28,981 nucleotides of DNA from a bacterium (GCA_905221505.1 CAJNDL010000025.1:1-28981), one strand, 5' to 3'. Shown: positions 1 through 8,042, counted from the stretch's first letter. The notes: generated from the letters alone by a model not told the origin. Numbers and translations: made by a program.

Positions 1-41
1 CCTCAAAAAGGTATTACCAAGTTGCAATACTTTTTTTGAGG
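1..41. terminator. Imperfect long hairpin at window edge
   Basis: CCTCAAAAAGGTATT at 1-15 pairs with AATACTTTTTTTGAGG at 26-41, giving a stem of about 15 bp with a small internal mismatch and a 10-nt loop. The following bases (GCTCTTTTGTCTTG) are only moderately T-rich. It may be the terminator of a gene lying left of the window, or the end of a small repeat element. The sequence does not decide between these. Confidence 0.45.
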
Positions 42-121
42 CTCTTTTGTCTTGTTCTTGTTTCAATTAACTATATTATGAGTTAATTACCACTAGCCTT
101 AAGACATCAACTCTTTCACAT

Positions 122-859
122 ATGCCTTTCTTCAATCAAATAGACAATGTACAATCTATATCACTTTATTCATTGTATCCATTATTATTTAGAAAAGAAT
201 TTCAATTATCAGATAAAAATCTGAAAGCATTAATTCCATTCTCTCATAATCACTTTACATCTTTATTTATATTGGATAAGATATATGACTCTCAAAAAGT
301 CGAAGAACCGATTGATTTATTAATCCTGTTAGAACAATATTCAAAAAACATGATGTTTTTAAGTAATGAAATTCATCCAGATGTTACAGAAAACATATGT
401 AAGACCTTAACAGGTCTATACAAAGAAAAATATTGCTATCGATACAATCAAATACTTCCTCTTGAAGAAGAAAGACAATACGCTTACGATAAATATTCAT
501 TTGCTAAAATAGCTTTAAAAGTCTTTCAAAGTAGTTCAAACTTCCCTAAAGAACAGGCTATTTTAGAAGAATTATATGCATCTCATGACTATTTTGCTTA
601 TGGTAGACAGATATTAGATGATCTTGAAGATTTTCAAAAAGATTATAAAAATAAACAATTTAATATTTATGTAAATAGATTTCTTATGAAATACAGTGAT
701 GAAGCACTACCGACCTATGACCAAGCTTTATTTAGAGAATTGTTATTAGAATCAAAAAAAGCCTTCGAAAATTCTCTAAATAGTCTCTCACTTGAGTTTG
801 CCTACTGGAGAAATTACATCAACTTCTATTTAACTATTTGCGAGAAATATATAAACTGA
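122..859 (+). CDS. Putative class I isoprenoid-synthase-like protein
   Basis: A 245-residue protein, AT-rich and unlike its neighbours in base composition. Residues 50-58 contain ILDKIYDSQ, a DxxxD helix where prenyl/terpene synthases carry the first Asp-rich motif. Near residue 164 is RQILDDLEDFQKD, which resembles the second Asp-rich motif (QxxDDxxD) of trans-prenyltransferases, class I terpene synthases and ComQ-type peptide prenyltransferases. No signal peptide or membrane span is evident. No ribosome-binding site precedes the ATG and the frame stays open upstream to a stop at 68-70, so the gene may be missing its 5' end or start unusually. It stands alone: no isoprenoid or peptide precursor gene is adjacent. 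The superfamily call rests on motif resemblance only and the substrate is unknown. An all-helical protein of another family with a chance DDxxD remains possible. Confidence 0.5.
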   Translation: MPFFNQIDNVQSISLYSLYPLLFRKEFQLSDKNLKALIPFSHNHFTSLFILDKIYDSQKVEEPIDLLILLEQYSKNMMFLSNEIHPDVTENICKTLTGLYKEKYCYRYNQILPLEEERQYAYDKYSFAKIALKVFQSSSNFPKEQAILEELYASHDYFAYGRQILDDLEDFQKDYKNKQFNIYVNRFLMKYSDEALPTYDQALFRELLLESKKAFENSLNSLSLEFAYWRNYINFYLTICEKYIN

Positions 860-1015
860 AATGGAAGAGAGGTTTGATTATTCTTCCGATAAACAATCTA
901 GGCACCTATTTCAAAAAACCACTACCTTCCCCAGATAAACCTGAGGAAAACAGTGATTCTTTGAACCCCAGTTATTCACACATAAGATAAAAAGTAGTTA
1001 GAATCGATGTTAAAT

Positions 1016-1056
1016 CAAGCAGAATCTACGCTGATGTAAGAATTCTGCTTGGTTTT
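1016..1056 (+). terminator. Intrinsic terminator
   Basis: Perfect 10-bp stem CAAGCAGAAT (1016-1025) / ATTCTGCTTG (1042-1051), followed by GTTTTTATG. It lies 157 bp after the stop of the upstream gene and most likely ends that transcript. Confidence 0.8.
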
Positions 1057-1111
1057 TATGTCAAGTATGAATAATTGAGGTTGAAAGTTCTGTAATGAAG
1101 CTAGACATCTA

Positions 1112-1141
1112 TTGTTCCTGAAAATAAAATGCACATAAAAT
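1112..1141 (+). promoter_or_regulatory. Candidate distal rel promoter
   Basis: TTGTTC (1112-1117), 18-bp spacer, TAAAAT (1136-1141). Transcription would begin near 1148, just before the 1157-1196 inverted repeat, giving rel a leader of about 200 nt. The match is moderate and unproven. Confidence 0.3.
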
Positions 1142-1156
1142 AGAGGTGTTAGGATG

Positions 1157-1196
1157 TTTCATTTGATGACAGCTTCACCCCTCCTATCAAATGAAA
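1157..1196. repeat. 11-bp perfect inverted repeat
   Basis: TTTCATTTGAT (1157-1167) and ATCAAATGAAA (1186-1196) are exact reverse complements with an 18-nt loop. No T-run follows, so it does not look like a terminator. It could be an RNA hairpin in a rel leader, an operator, or a remnant of a small mobile repeat. Confidence 0.6.
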
Positions 1197-1296
1197 TTAT
1201 AGTATTGTCTATCGACTGGGATATTTTCATATTCAAACTAGTTAAGACATTATCACATTCGAATCACAACTAAGACAGGGAATCGTGGCTATCTAG

Positions 1297-1325
1297 TTTT
1301 CATATTCTTAAAAAAGTGATAAAAT
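1297..1325 (+). promoter_or_regulatory. Proximal rel promoter
   Basis: TTTTCA (1297-1302), 17-bp spacer, TAAAAT (1320-1325) with an extended TG (TGATAAAAT). It lies 24 bp upstream of the rel start codon. Confidence 0.6.
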
Positions 1326-1349
1326 GGTAGGAAGAATTGGAGAGTAGAG

Positions 1350-3572
1350 ATGCCAAAAGAAGTGAATTTAACAGGCGAAGAAGTTGTCGCCTTAACCAAA
1401 GAATATTTAACGGAAGAGGATGTCCATTTTGTCCATAAGGCCTTGGTCTATGCGGTGGATTGCCATAGTGGTCAATACCGCAAATCAGGCGAGCCTTATA
1501 TCATTCACCCTATCCAAGTAGCAGGTATTTTAGCCAAGCTCAAGCTGGATGCTGTAACGGTAGCTTGTGGTTTCTTGCATGATGTGGTAGAAGATACAGA
1601 TGCGACCTTGGACGATTTGGAAAGAGAGTTTGGTCCTGATGTGCGGGTAATCGTAGATGGGGTTACCAAGCTTGGTAAGGTTAAGTATAAATCTCATGAA
1701 GAACAGTTAGCTGAAAATCATCGCAAGATGCTCATGGCCATGTCTGAGGACATCCGTGTTATCTTAGTCAAACTGTCTGACCGCTTGCACAATATGCGGA
1801 CCCTGAAACACCTTCGAAAAGACAAGCAGGAGCGTATTTCCAAAGAAACTATGGAAATCTATGCGCCGCTTGCCCACCGTTTGGGGATTTCAAGTGTCAA
1901 ATGGGAATTGGAAGACTTATCTTTCCGTTATCTCAATCCGACAGAGTTTTACAAGATTACCCATATGATGAAGGAAAAACGCAGAGAGCGTGAAGCCTTG
2001 GTGGATGAGGTAGTCACAAAATTAGAGGAATATACGACGGATCGTCACTTGAAAGGGAAGATTTACGGTCGTCCCAAGCATATTTACTCGATTTTCCGCA
2101 AAATGCAGGATAAGAGAAAACGCTTTGAGGAAATCTATGACCTGATTGCTATTCGTTGTATTTTGGATACCCAAAGTGATGTTTATGCCATGCTTGGTTA
2201 TGTGCATGAGCTTTGGAAGCCTATGCCTGGACGCTTTAAAGATTATATCGCCAACCGCAAGGCCAATGGTTACCAGTCTATCCATACGACTGTTTATGGG
2301 CCAAAAGGGCCGATTGAATTCCAGATTCGCACTAAGGAAATGCATGAGGTGGCTGAGTACGGGGTTGCGGCCCACTGGGCTTATAAGAAAGGCATTAAGG
2401 GGCAGGTTAACAGCAAGGAATCAGCTATTGGGATGAACTGGATTAAGGAGATGATGGAGCTCCAAGATCAGGCTGATGATGCCAAGGAATTTGTGGATTC
2501 AGTTAAGGAAAACTATCTGGCTGAGGAGATTTACGTCTTTACCCCAGATGGAGCTGTTCGTTCCCTTCCAAAAGATTCAGGACCGATTGACTTTGCCTAT
2601 GAAATCCATACAAAAGTCGGAGAAAAAGCGACGGGTGCCAAGGTCAATGGTCGCATGGTTCCACTGACAACCAAGCTCAAGACAGGGGATCAGGTTGAAA
2701 TTGTCACCAACCCGAACTCCTTTGGGCCAAGCCGTGACTGGCTCAACATGGTCAAGACCAGCAAGGCGCGTAACAAGATTCGTCAGTTCTTTAAAAATCA
2801 AGATAAGGAATTGTCTGTCAACAAGGGTCGTGAAATGTTGATGGCCCAGTTCCAAGAAAATGGCTATGTAGCAAATAAATTCATGGACAAACGCCACATG
2901 GACCAAGTTCTACAAAAGACAAGCTACAAGACAGAAGAATCCCTCTTTGCGGCCATTGGTTTTGGTGAAATCGGTGCCATTACCGTCTTTAACCGTCTGA
3001 CTGAAAAGGAACGCCGTGAGGAAGAACGTGCTAAGGCCAAGGCTGAGGCAGAAGAACTTGTCAAAGGTGGCGAAATCAAGGTTGAAAATAAAGAAACCCT
3101 CAAGGTCAAGCATGAGGGTGGTGTGGTCATTGAAGGTGCCTCAGGTCTCCTAGTGCGGATTGCCAAGTGCTGTAATCCTGTGCCTGGTGACGACATTGTT
3201 GGTTACATTACCAAGGGACGTGGTGTAGCCATTCACCGTGTGGACTGTATGAACCTGCGCGCCCAAGAAAACTACGAGCAACGTCTCCTTGATGTGGAAT
3301 GGGAAGACCAATACTCTAGCTCAAATAAAGAATATATGGCTCATATCGATATCTATGGCCTCAACCGTACAGGACTGTTGAACGATGTACTGCAAGTTCT
3401 TTCAAACACAACAAAGAATATCTCAACAGTCAACGCCCAACCAACCAAGGATATGAAATTTGCCAATATCCATGTGTCCTTCGGCATTGCCAACCTCTCT
3501 ACATTGACTACGGTTGTGGACAAGATTAAGAGTGTGCCTGAGGTTTATTCTGTCAAACGGACCAACGGCTAA
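1350..3572 (+). CDS. relA: Bifunctional (p)ppGpp synthetase/hydrolase Rel
   Basis: A 740-residue long RSH enzyme, full length for the family, which makes and degrades the stringent-response alarmone (p)ppGpp. The N-terminal HD hydrolase domain has H53, the HDVVED motif at 77-82 and SDRLHN at 143-148, so the hydrolase looks active. The synthetase domain (about 230-350) has GRPKHIYS at 240-247, EIYD at 261-264, [19 protein letters not shown] at 295-313 and EFQIRT at 323-328. A TGS domain spans about 392-453, a conserved-Cys region lies around C607-C608 and C633, and a C-terminal ACT domain covers about 662-737. With both active sites it is the single 'Rel' type typical of streptococci. GGAG sits 7 nt before the ATG. 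Dtd follows after 29 bp with no terminator between, so the two are probably co-transcribed. Confidence 0.97.
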   Translation: MPKEVNLTGEEVVALTKEYLTEEDVHFVHKALVYAVDCHSGQYRKSGEPYIIHPIQVAGILAKLKLDAVTVACGFLHDVVEDTDATLDDLEREFGPDVRVIVDGVTKLGKVKYKSHEEQLAENHRKMLMAMSEDIRVILVKLSDRLHNMRTLKHLRKDKQERISKETMEIYAPLAHRLGISSVKWELEDLSFRYLNPTEFYKITHMMKEKRREREALVDEVVTKLEEYTTDRHLKGKIYGRPKHIYSIFRKMQDKRKRFEEIYDLIAIRCILDTQSDVYAMLGYVHELWKPMPGRFKDYIANRKANGYQSIHTTVYGPKGPIEFQIRTKEMHEVAEYGVAAHWAYKKGIKGQVNSKESAIGMNWIKEMMELQDQADDAKEFVDSVKENYLAEEIYVFTPDGAVRSLPKDSGPIDFAYEIHTKVGEKATGAKVNGRMVPLTTKLKTGDQVEIVTNPNSFGPSRDWLNMVKTSKARNKIRQFFKNQDKELSVNKGREMLMAQFQENGYVANKFMDKRHMDQVLQKTSYKTEESLFAAIGFGEIGAITVFNRLTEKERREEERAKAKAEAEELVKGGEIKVENKETLKVKHEGGVVIEGASGLLVRIAKCCNPVPGDDIVGYITKGRGVAIHRVDCMNLRAQENYEQRLLDVEWEDQYSSSNKEYMAHIDIYGLNRTGLLNDVLQVLSNTTKNISTVNAQPTKDMKFANIHVSFGIANLSTLTTVVDKIKSVPEVYSVKRTNG

Positions 3573-3601
3573 TTGTCCTAGCTATTACTAGAAAGGCTAT
3601 T

Positions 3602-4045
3602 ATGAAAATCATTATCCAACGGGTTAAAAAAGCACAAGTCAGTATTGAAGGTCAGGTTCAGGGGAAAATCAATCAGGGCCTCTTATTGCTGGTTGGTGTT
3701 GGACCAGAGGACCAAGAGGAAGATTTAGACTATGCTGTGAGAAAGCTTGTTAATATGCGGATTTTTTCAGACGCAGAAGGCAAGATGAACCTGTCTGTCA
3801 AAGATATTGAAGGAGAAATCCTTTCTATTTCTCAGTTTACCCTCTTTGCGGATACTAAGAAAGGCAATCGTCCAGCCTTTACAGGGGCAGCCAAGCCTGA
3901 TATGGCATCAGACTTCTATGACGCTTTCAATCAAAAACTAGCACAAGAAGTGCCCGTTCAGACAGGCATCTTTGGAGCAGATATGCAGGTTGAGCTGGTC
4001 AATGACGGACCTGTTACCATTATCCTTGATACGAAAAATAGATAA
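3602..4045 (+). CDS. dtd: D-aminoacyl-tRNA deacylase
   Basis: A 147-residue cytoplasmic enzyme that hydrolyses D-aminoacyl-tRNAs, preventing D-amino acids from entering translation. The family signature [17 protein letters not shown] lies at about 80-96, and the Gly-cisPro loop is present as DGPVTIILD near the C-terminus. The length equals the usual DTD size. An AAAGG element precedes the ATG. It follows rel by 29 bp, a pairing I recall from many Firmicutes, and is closed by the terminator at 4051-4075. Confidence 0.96.
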   Translation: MKIIIQRVKKAQVSIEGQVQGKINQGLLLLVGVGPEDQEEDLDYAVRKLVNMRIFSDAEGKMNLSVKDIEGEILSISQFTLFADTKKGNRPAFTGAAKPDMASDFYDAFNQKLAQEVPVQTGIFGADMQVELVNDGPVTIILDTKNR

Positions 4046-4050
4046 GAAAG

Positions 4051-4075
4051 ACCAAGCCAGCCGGCTTGGTTTTTC
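4051..4075 (+). terminator. rel-dtd terminator
   Basis: Perfect 8-bp stem ACCAAGCC (4051-4058) / GGCTTGGT (4063-4070), AGCC loop, then TTTTT. It begins 5 bp after the dtd stop. The opposite strand reads TCTTTCTT after the stem, so it may also weakly end the convergent minus-strand unit. Confidence 0.9.
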
Positions 4076-4082
4076 TCATCTA

Positions 4083-4496
4083 TCATAAAATACTCCAAAA
4101 TGAAATCGGTTCTTGATAAGCTTTTGGGAAGTCTCTTTTTAGGCTTTGGCAGATGCGATAGGAGGGGATGAAATGTCCTAGGATGAGGAGACTTCCCTGA
4201 AGGAAAAGTGGGATACCCCTTAAAAATATCAAAGAGAGAATGATCAGGCTATCCCATAGGAGGATTTGTAAGGCAAAACGCCAGAATCTTGGTCTAATCT
4301 GGGAATAGAGTTGACTAAAGTAGTCACAAAGCTGGTTGGACAGATAGGTCAATAGCACAGGATGAAAGAAGATGAGCCAACCGCTATAAATCAAAATCCA
4401 ATCCCACGTAAGTCCCTCTTTAAATGTCAAAAATGCCAGCATGATTCCATCAATGACAAGAAGTTGAATGGTTTTGATGTAGATAATTTTTTTCAT
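4083..4496 (-). CDS. Small membrane protein, tandem paralogue (downstream copy)
   Basis: A 137-residue protein of unknown function with four likely membrane segments (about 8-26, 33-52, 76-94 and 97-115) and a short basic C-terminal tail ending ISFWSIL. It has the same length and layout as the next gene upstream (4515-4928): both begin MK(K/N), both have an aromatic/basic stretch near residue 70, and both end with a Tyr/Asp-rich tail, ISxW and a final Leu. They appear to be a duplicated pair. An AAGGAGG ribosome-binding site precedes the ATG. I do not recognise a characterised family. Confidence 0.75.
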   Translation of the reverse strand: MKKIIYIKTIQLLVIDGIMLAFLTFKEGLTWDWILIYSGWLIFFHPVLLTYLSNQLCDYFSQLYSQIRPRFWRFALQILLWDSLIILSLIFLRGIPLFLQGSLLILGHFIPSYRICQSLKRDFPKAYQEPISFWSIL

Positions 4497-4514
4497 GATA
4501 AAACCTCCTTTTCA

Positions 4515-4928
4515 CTAGAGACACTCCCACAAAGAGATGTGTTTATCGTAAAAGTCTGGATAGTTTTCTCTCAGGTGGCTAGCCGTTATATAATAAAAAG
4601 TAGAATGACAGGAAGTAAAGACTGGAGTAAGAGAATAAAAATGTTGAGGGCCAGTGATGGCTAAAAAGACAAATAATAGTAGGTCAGCGGAGAGAATCTC
4701 TAAGTAGTAAAGGCGAATTTTTTTGTTCATATGAGGATCAATCTCAGAGAAATGTTTTTTGAGTCGATTGACCAAGCGAAATAGCAGGAGTCCCTGAGCA
4801 AGGATGAAAATGAAGCAAAAAATCAGGCCTCTCTCCAAAGAAAGTTCGTATCGGGGTCTGAAAGTTACCAACAGTAGCAAATCGCTGACTACGATGGCTG
4901 TAAAATGGATTCTAAAGAGATTTTTCAT
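4515..4928 (-). CDS. Small membrane protein, tandem paralogue (upstream copy)
   Basis: A 137-residue membrane protein of unknown function with about four hydrophobic segments, a basic stretch around residues 55-71 and a C-terminus ending HISLWECL. It is the sister of the gene at 4083-4496, 18 bp downstream, with which it is presumably co-transcribed from the promoter at 4958-4986. A strong GGGAGGT ribosome-binding site precedes the ATG. The two sequences are strongly diverged, so the duplication is old or the copies evolve fast. The function cannot be inferred from the sequence. Confidence 0.75.
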   Translation of the reverse strand: MKNLFRIHFTAIVVSDLLLLVTFRPRYELSLERGLIFCFIFILAQGLLLFRLVNRLKKHFSEIDPHMNKKIRLYYLEILSADLLLFVFLAITGPQHFYSLTPVFTSCHSTFYYITASHLRENYPDFYDKHISLWECL

Positions 4929-4957
4929 AAGATGACCTCCCTCTTTTATCTAGCTTC

Positions 4958-4986
4958 ATTCTACTCCAAAAGAATGGAAGTTACAA
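4958..4986 (-). promoter_or_regulatory. Promoter of the paralogue pair
   Basis: On the minus strand, TTGTAA (4986-4981), 17-bp spacer, TAGAAT (4963-4958). It lies 29 bp upstream of the 4928 start codon. Confidence 0.6.
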
Positions 4987-5047
4987 GTAAAATGATAAAA
5001 AATTTTAGTAAGGAGATTCTATTAGATTTCTTTATTTGAGTTTCCTC

Positions 5048-5758
5048 TTATTGTTCCACCTCTTCATCATTCCAGACAAATAAAGCTCCGATTGCATTGA
5101 GGATATAAAAGATGTATTTTCCGATATTGGCGAAGTTTCCTTGAATGCCAGCCTTTGTCAGCTGAACGAAATTGTAAATCAACCAAAATCCCCACTGAGT
5201 TGTCAGTTTCAATGCATTCAAAGCATTGGCAATGAGAGACAGTGCGAAGGCAATAGTTGTTACGTAGGCAAGGAGATTCATCTTTCCTCCATAGCCGATA
5301 TAGTTGGTCGCAAAGGCAAAGAGGAAGGCGATGATGGAAATGATGATGGCCGCCAATTTTAGTTGTTTTTGGCTCATTTGGTTGGGTCTGCCTTCTTGCG
5401 AAGCTTCCCATTTCTTAATAGCAAAGGTATAAATGAGGAAGGTGACAGGATAGGTGATAATGGCCGCCTTATTTCCAAGGATATAGTCAATGGTGCCAGA
5501 CAAAATGGTATTGACAATGCCAAAGTAATTTCCCCATTTGCTTAATTTTCCCGTGAAACGAGTGGACAACATGGAAATCCCAACGTTGGTTACGGAAATA
5601 AATCCAAAGGGAACAAGAGCTGTCCATGGTCCCCAATCTACGAATTTATCGAGACGGGAGTTGAGATAGCCAGATGCAATCGCAATCCCAACGACCAAAG
5701 CAACCCCAAAGAGGTCAAACCATTTAGATGTCGCAAAAATTTTTAGTGATTTTTTCAT
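5048..5758 (-). CDS. pnuC: Nicotinamide riboside transporter PnuC
   Basis: A 236-residue inner-membrane protein of the PnuC family, which imports nicotinamide riboside by facilitated diffusion coupled to intracellular phosphorylation for NAD synthesis. It has about seven hydrophobic helices. The family motif is seen as QWGFWLIYN near residue 188, with a conserved NxxxxxKAG-like region following. The C-terminus ends in an acidic EEVEQ tail. The ribosome-binding site is weak, but the ATG begins a typical MKKS N-terminus. It has its own promoter (5791-5819) and is separated from psaR by a terminator. No NadR or kinase gene lies beside it. Confidence 0.93.
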   Translation of the reverse strand: MKKSLKIFATSKWFDLFGVALVVGIAIASGYLNSRLDKFVDWGPWTALVPFGFISVTNVGISMLSTRFTGKLSKWGNYFGIVNTILSGTIDYILGNKAAIITYPVTFLIYTFAIKKWEASQEGRPNQMSQKQLKLAAIIISIIAFLFAFATNYIGYGGKMNLLAYVTTIAFALSLIANALNALKLTTQWGFWLIYNFVQLTKAGIQGNFANIGKYIFYILNAIGALFVWNDEEVEQ

Positions 5759-5790
5759 AGGTTAAGGTATCTTTCTTGTTTTTTACAAAC

Positions 5791-5819
5791 ATTCTACAAC
5801 TAAATGAGAGTAAAATCAA
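5791..5819 (-). promoter_or_regulatory. pnuC promoter
   Basis: On the minus strand, TTGATT (5819-5814), 17-bp spacer, TAGAAT (5796-5791), about 32 bp upstream of the pnuC start. Confidence 0.6.
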
Positions 5820-5821
5820 AT

Positions 5822-5859
5822 AATAGAAATAAAACCCTGAAAATCAAACTTTCAGGGTT
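5822..5859 (-). terminator. psaR terminator
   Basis: Perfect 10-bp stem AACCCTGAAA / TTTCAGGGTT (5833-5859), followed on the minus strand by TTATTTCTATTA. It starts 20 bp after the psaR stop codon and precedes the pnuC promoter. Confidence 0.8.
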
Positions 5860-5878
5860 GGTAGGGGGACTTGAGAAA

Positions 5879-6529
5879 TTAGTTGATTTTCTCGACATAG
5901 AGTTGTTTGGCAATGTCCATATTCACTTGTAAATCCTCGTCTTTACTAAGGATAGTGAAGGTGTTGCTGAAGCCATCAAACTGCTTGACTTGGAGCGGAT
6001 CTCCGATGTGAAGTGAGTGCTTATCTAAATAATTGAGAATGTCAAAACTATCATGCACTCGAGTCAGACGGTAGGATCCAGCTTCTTTGATATCAGCTAG
6101 TGGTAGGTTGTTGATTTCAACTAGGAGTTCTCCCTTAGCAGGAATAGTACCTCCGTGGGGGCAGGTCTTGGGGAATCCGAGCAGTTTATCCAGTCTTTCC
6201 ACGAATAGGTCAGAGACAGTGTGTTCCAATACCTCAGCTTCCTCATGAATCTGGTCACTCGTATAGTCTAAATGATGGACTAGAAAAACTTCAATCAAGC
6301 GGTGTTTGCGATAGAGCTCAGAGACCAGTTTGAGGCCGAGGTCAGTCAGTAGATAGCCACATTCCTTGTCCTTAAGGATGAGGTTTTCACTCTTCATCCT
6401 CTTAATCATTTCAGTTACGGCAGGGGGAGAGACTTGCATGCGGGCCGCAATTTCTTTGTTGGTAATTTTATGCATGTCAATGCCGATTTCATAAATACAT
6501 TTTAGATAATCTTCTTTATTCGGGGTCAT
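5879..6529 (-). CDS. psaR: DtxR-family manganese-dependent repressor PsaR/ScaR
   Basis: A 216-residue metalloregulator that in streptococci represses manganese uptake (psa/sca) and adhesin genes when Mn is abundant. Residues 1-60 form the winged helix-turn-helix, and about 65-140 the dimerisation/metal domain. The ligand positions I recall for ScaR-type regulators are all present: D7, E99, E102 and H103 for the primary site, and E80, C123, H125 and D160 for the secondary site. The C-terminal 145-216 segment is an FeoA/SH3-like domain. No Mn transporter lies in the window, so it acts in trans. It is divergent from the phosphoesterase at 6641. Confidence 0.95.
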   Translation of the reverse strand: MTPNKEDYLKCIYEIGIDMHKITNKEIAARMQVSPPAVTEMIKRMKSENLILKDKECGYLLTDLGLKLVSELYRKHRLIEVFLVHHLDYTSDQIHEEAEVLEHTVSDLFVERLDKLLGFPKTCPHGGTIPAKGELLVEINNLPLADIKEAGSYRLTRVHDSFDILNYLDKHSLHIGDPLQVKQFDGFSNTFTILSKDEDLQVNMDIAKQLYVEKIN

Positions 6530-6558
6530 TCGCTTCCTCTTGTCTAATATCTTTATCT

Positions 6559-6567
6559 AGTATATCA
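6559..6567 (-). promoter_or_regulatory. psaR extended -10 promoter
   Basis: The minus strand reads TGATATACT, a good extended -10, 30 bp upstream of the psaR start. No clear -35 is visible at 17 bp, where the 6573-6590 hairpin lies. Confidence 0.5.
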
Positions 6568-6572
6568 AAAAA

Positions 6573-6590
6573 AGCTAGATTTCTCTAGCT
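6573..6590 (-). terminator. Hairpin followed by T-run in psaR/phosphoesterase gap
   Basis: AGCTAGA (6573-6579) pairs with TCTAGCT (6584-6590). The minus strand continues with seven T residues, so it has the form of an intrinsic terminator pointing at psaR, yet it lies upstream of the psaR promoter. It could stop antisense transcription arriving from the phosphoesterase gene, or its palindrome could be an operator for the two divergent promoters. Confidence 0.55.
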
Positions 6591-6601
6591 GTGACTTTTT
6601 A

Positions 6602-6610
6602 TGTTATACT
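6602..6610 (+). promoter_or_regulatory. Phosphoesterase promoter (extended -10)
   Basis: TGTTATACT at 6602-6610, 30 bp before the start codon at 6641. No good -35 is visible. Confidence 0.5.
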
Positions 6611-6640
6611 TATTGCAAGAGAAAAAACGAGGAGATAAAT

Positions 6641-7483
6641 ATGACAAAAATAGCTCTTCTTTCAGATATTCATGGAAATACCACCGCCTTGGAGGCTGTT
6701 TTGGCAGATGCTCGGCAGCTAGGAGTGGATGACTACTGGCTTTTGGGAGATATTCTCATGCCAGGGACAGGACGTAGAAGGATTTTGGACTTGTTGGCTG
6801 AACTACCGATTACGGCTAGAGTTTTGGGAAACTGGGAAGACAGTTTGTGGCATGGTGTCCGCAAGGAATTGGATAATACTCGCCCCAGCCAACGTTATCT
6901 CTTGCGCCAGTGTCAGTATGTTTTAGAGGAAATTTCCCTAGAAGAAATTGAACTGATCCATAATCAACCTCTTCAGATTCATCGTCAGTTTGGGGATTTG
7001 ACGGTGGGAATTAGCCATCATCTGCCTGATAAGAACTGGGGGCGAGAGTTGATTCATACTGGGGCACAAGAGGACTTTGACCGCTTGGTGACCAATCCAT
7101 CTTGTGATATTGCTGTTTATGGTCATATTCACCAGCAGTTGCTTCGTTACGGGACAGGTGGGCAATTGATTGTAAATCCGGGTTCGATTGGCCAACCTTT
7201 CTTTCTAGATGCCCAGTTGCGGAAGGACTTGCGGGCCCAGTACATGATTTTGGAGTTTGATGACAAGGGCTTGGTAGATATGGACTTTCGACGGGTGGAC
7301 TACGATGTGGCAGCCGAATTGCAGCTAGCTAAAGACCTAAAACTTCCTTATTTTGAGGTTTATTATGAAAGTCTGGTCAATGGTATCCACCATACTCATA
7401 ATCAGGAATTTCTGAGAGAATTGGCCCAGAAAGAGGGCTATGATAGGGAGTTAGATGCCTGGTTGAAAAGTGGTAACGATTGA
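6641..7483 (+). CDS. Calcineurin-like metallophosphoesterase
   Basis: A 280-residue cytoplasmic phosphoesterase of the YfcE/MPP type. The dinuclear metal-site motifs are in order: DIHGN with D9 and H11, LLGD with D37, GNWED with N64, then a His in GISHHL, GHIHQQ around 160 and NPGSIGQP around 178. The last 90 residues form an extra tail not needed for the core fold. The physiological substrate (cyclic nucleotide, phosphodiester or protein) cannot be told from sequence. A GAGGAG ribosome-binding site lies 7 nt before the ATG. Its stop codon overlaps the -35 box of the next gene, so the two are closely packed but have separate promoters. Confidence 0.9.
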   Translation: MTKIALLSDIHGNTTALEAVLADARQLGVDDYWLLGDILMPGTGRRRILDLLAELPITARVLGNWEDSLWHGVRKELDNTRPSQRYLLRQCQYVLEEISLEEIELIHNQPLQIHRQFGDLTVGISHHLPDKNWGRELIHTGAQEDFDRLVTNPSCDIAVYGHIHQQLLRYGTGGQLIVNPGSIGQPFFLDAQLRKDLRAQYMILEFDDKGLVDMDFRRVDYDVAAELQLAKDLKLPYFEVYYESLVNGIHHTHNQEFLRELAQKEGYDRELDAWLKSGND

Positions 7484-7507
7484 CATTACAACTGAAAAGG
7501 GTATAAT
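7480..7507 (+). promoter_or_regulatory. Strong promoter of the Rrf2-family gene
   Basis: TTGACA (7480-7485), 16-bp spacer, TATAAT (7502-7507): both hexamers match consensus exactly. The -35 overlaps the TGA stop of the preceding gene. Confidence 0.85.
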
Positions 7508-7558
7508 AAAAGAAAAAGAAGAGTAGAGGTAAGGATGCCTCGTAAAAAGGAGAAGAGC

Positions 7559-7996
7559 ATGCAAATTCCAAGTAGATTTACCATTGCGACTCATATGCTG
7601 ATTATCATTGCCCTCAAGGGGAAGGAAAGCAAGGTTACTAGTGATTTTTTGGCTGCTAGTGTTGGGGTTAACCCTGTCATTATCAGAAAAACCTTGTCCC
7701 AGTTGAAGAAGGCAGAACTGATTTCAGTAGCGCGTGGAACGGGCGGAACAGAGATTGTCAAGGACCTCAAGGACATTAGTCTTTTAGATGTTTATCAGGC
7801 GGTCGAGTGTCTTGGTAAGACAGGCCAACTTTTTAGTTTCCATGACAATCCAAATCCAAATTGCCCAGTCGGAGCTCATATTCATGAGGTTTTGGATCAA
7901 AAATTGGAGAGAATCCAGCTGGCTATGGAGGCTGAACTTGGTCAGACCAGCCTAGAACAAGTCGTGGCTGATGCAGAGAGTCAGATGAAGGAGTGA
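7559..7996 (+). CDS. Rrf2-family transcriptional regulator
   Basis: A 145-residue winged-helix regulator of the Rrf2 family. MQIPSRFTIATHML opens the typical Rrf2 N-terminus, the recognition region is SVGVNPVIIRKTLSQLKKA, and the wing is ARGTGGTEI. Only two cysteines (in VECLG and NCPVG) are present, so the three-Cys Fe-S cluster site of IscR/NsrR is absent, as in YwnA-like members. I chose the ATG at 7559 because AAAAAGGAG lies just upstream and the family normally starts here. An in-frame ATG at 7535 would add eight basic residues and is also preceded by a purine-rich stretch. Its target is unknown. Confidence 0.9.
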   Translation: MQIPSRFTIATHMLIIIALKGKESKVTSDFLAASVGVNPVIIRKTLSQLKKAELISVARGTGGTEIVKDLKDISLLDVYQAVECLGKTGQLFSFHDNPNPNCPVGAHIHEVLDQKLERIQLAMEAELGQTSLEQVVADAESQMKE

Positions 7997-8020
7997 GAGG
8001 GATAGATGCCCTCTTTTTCT
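7996..8020 (+). terminator. Terminator after the Rrf2 gene
   Basis: AGAGGG (7996-8001) pairs with CCCTCT (8009-8014), then TTTTCTGCTTTTTC. The stem begins on the last base of the stop codon. Confidence 0.75.
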
Positions 8021-8042
8021 GCTTTTTCTTTTTGGATAATTA

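Larger units (their letters stand above)
860..1349. other. Long non-coding stretch before rel
   Basis: About 490 bp with no credible gene. It contains a terminator (1016-1056), a candidate promoter (1112-1141), an 11-bp perfect inverted repeat (1157-1196) and the proximal rel promoter (1297-1325). The 11-mer TTTTCATATTC occurs twice (1224-1234 and 1297-1307). A 25-codon open frame at 861 has no ribosome-binding site and was not accepted. Confidence 0.6.

Noticed and set aside
861..938. 25-codon frame directly after the isoprenoid-synthase-like gene
   Set aside because: No ribosome-binding site and no recognisable features; could be chance.
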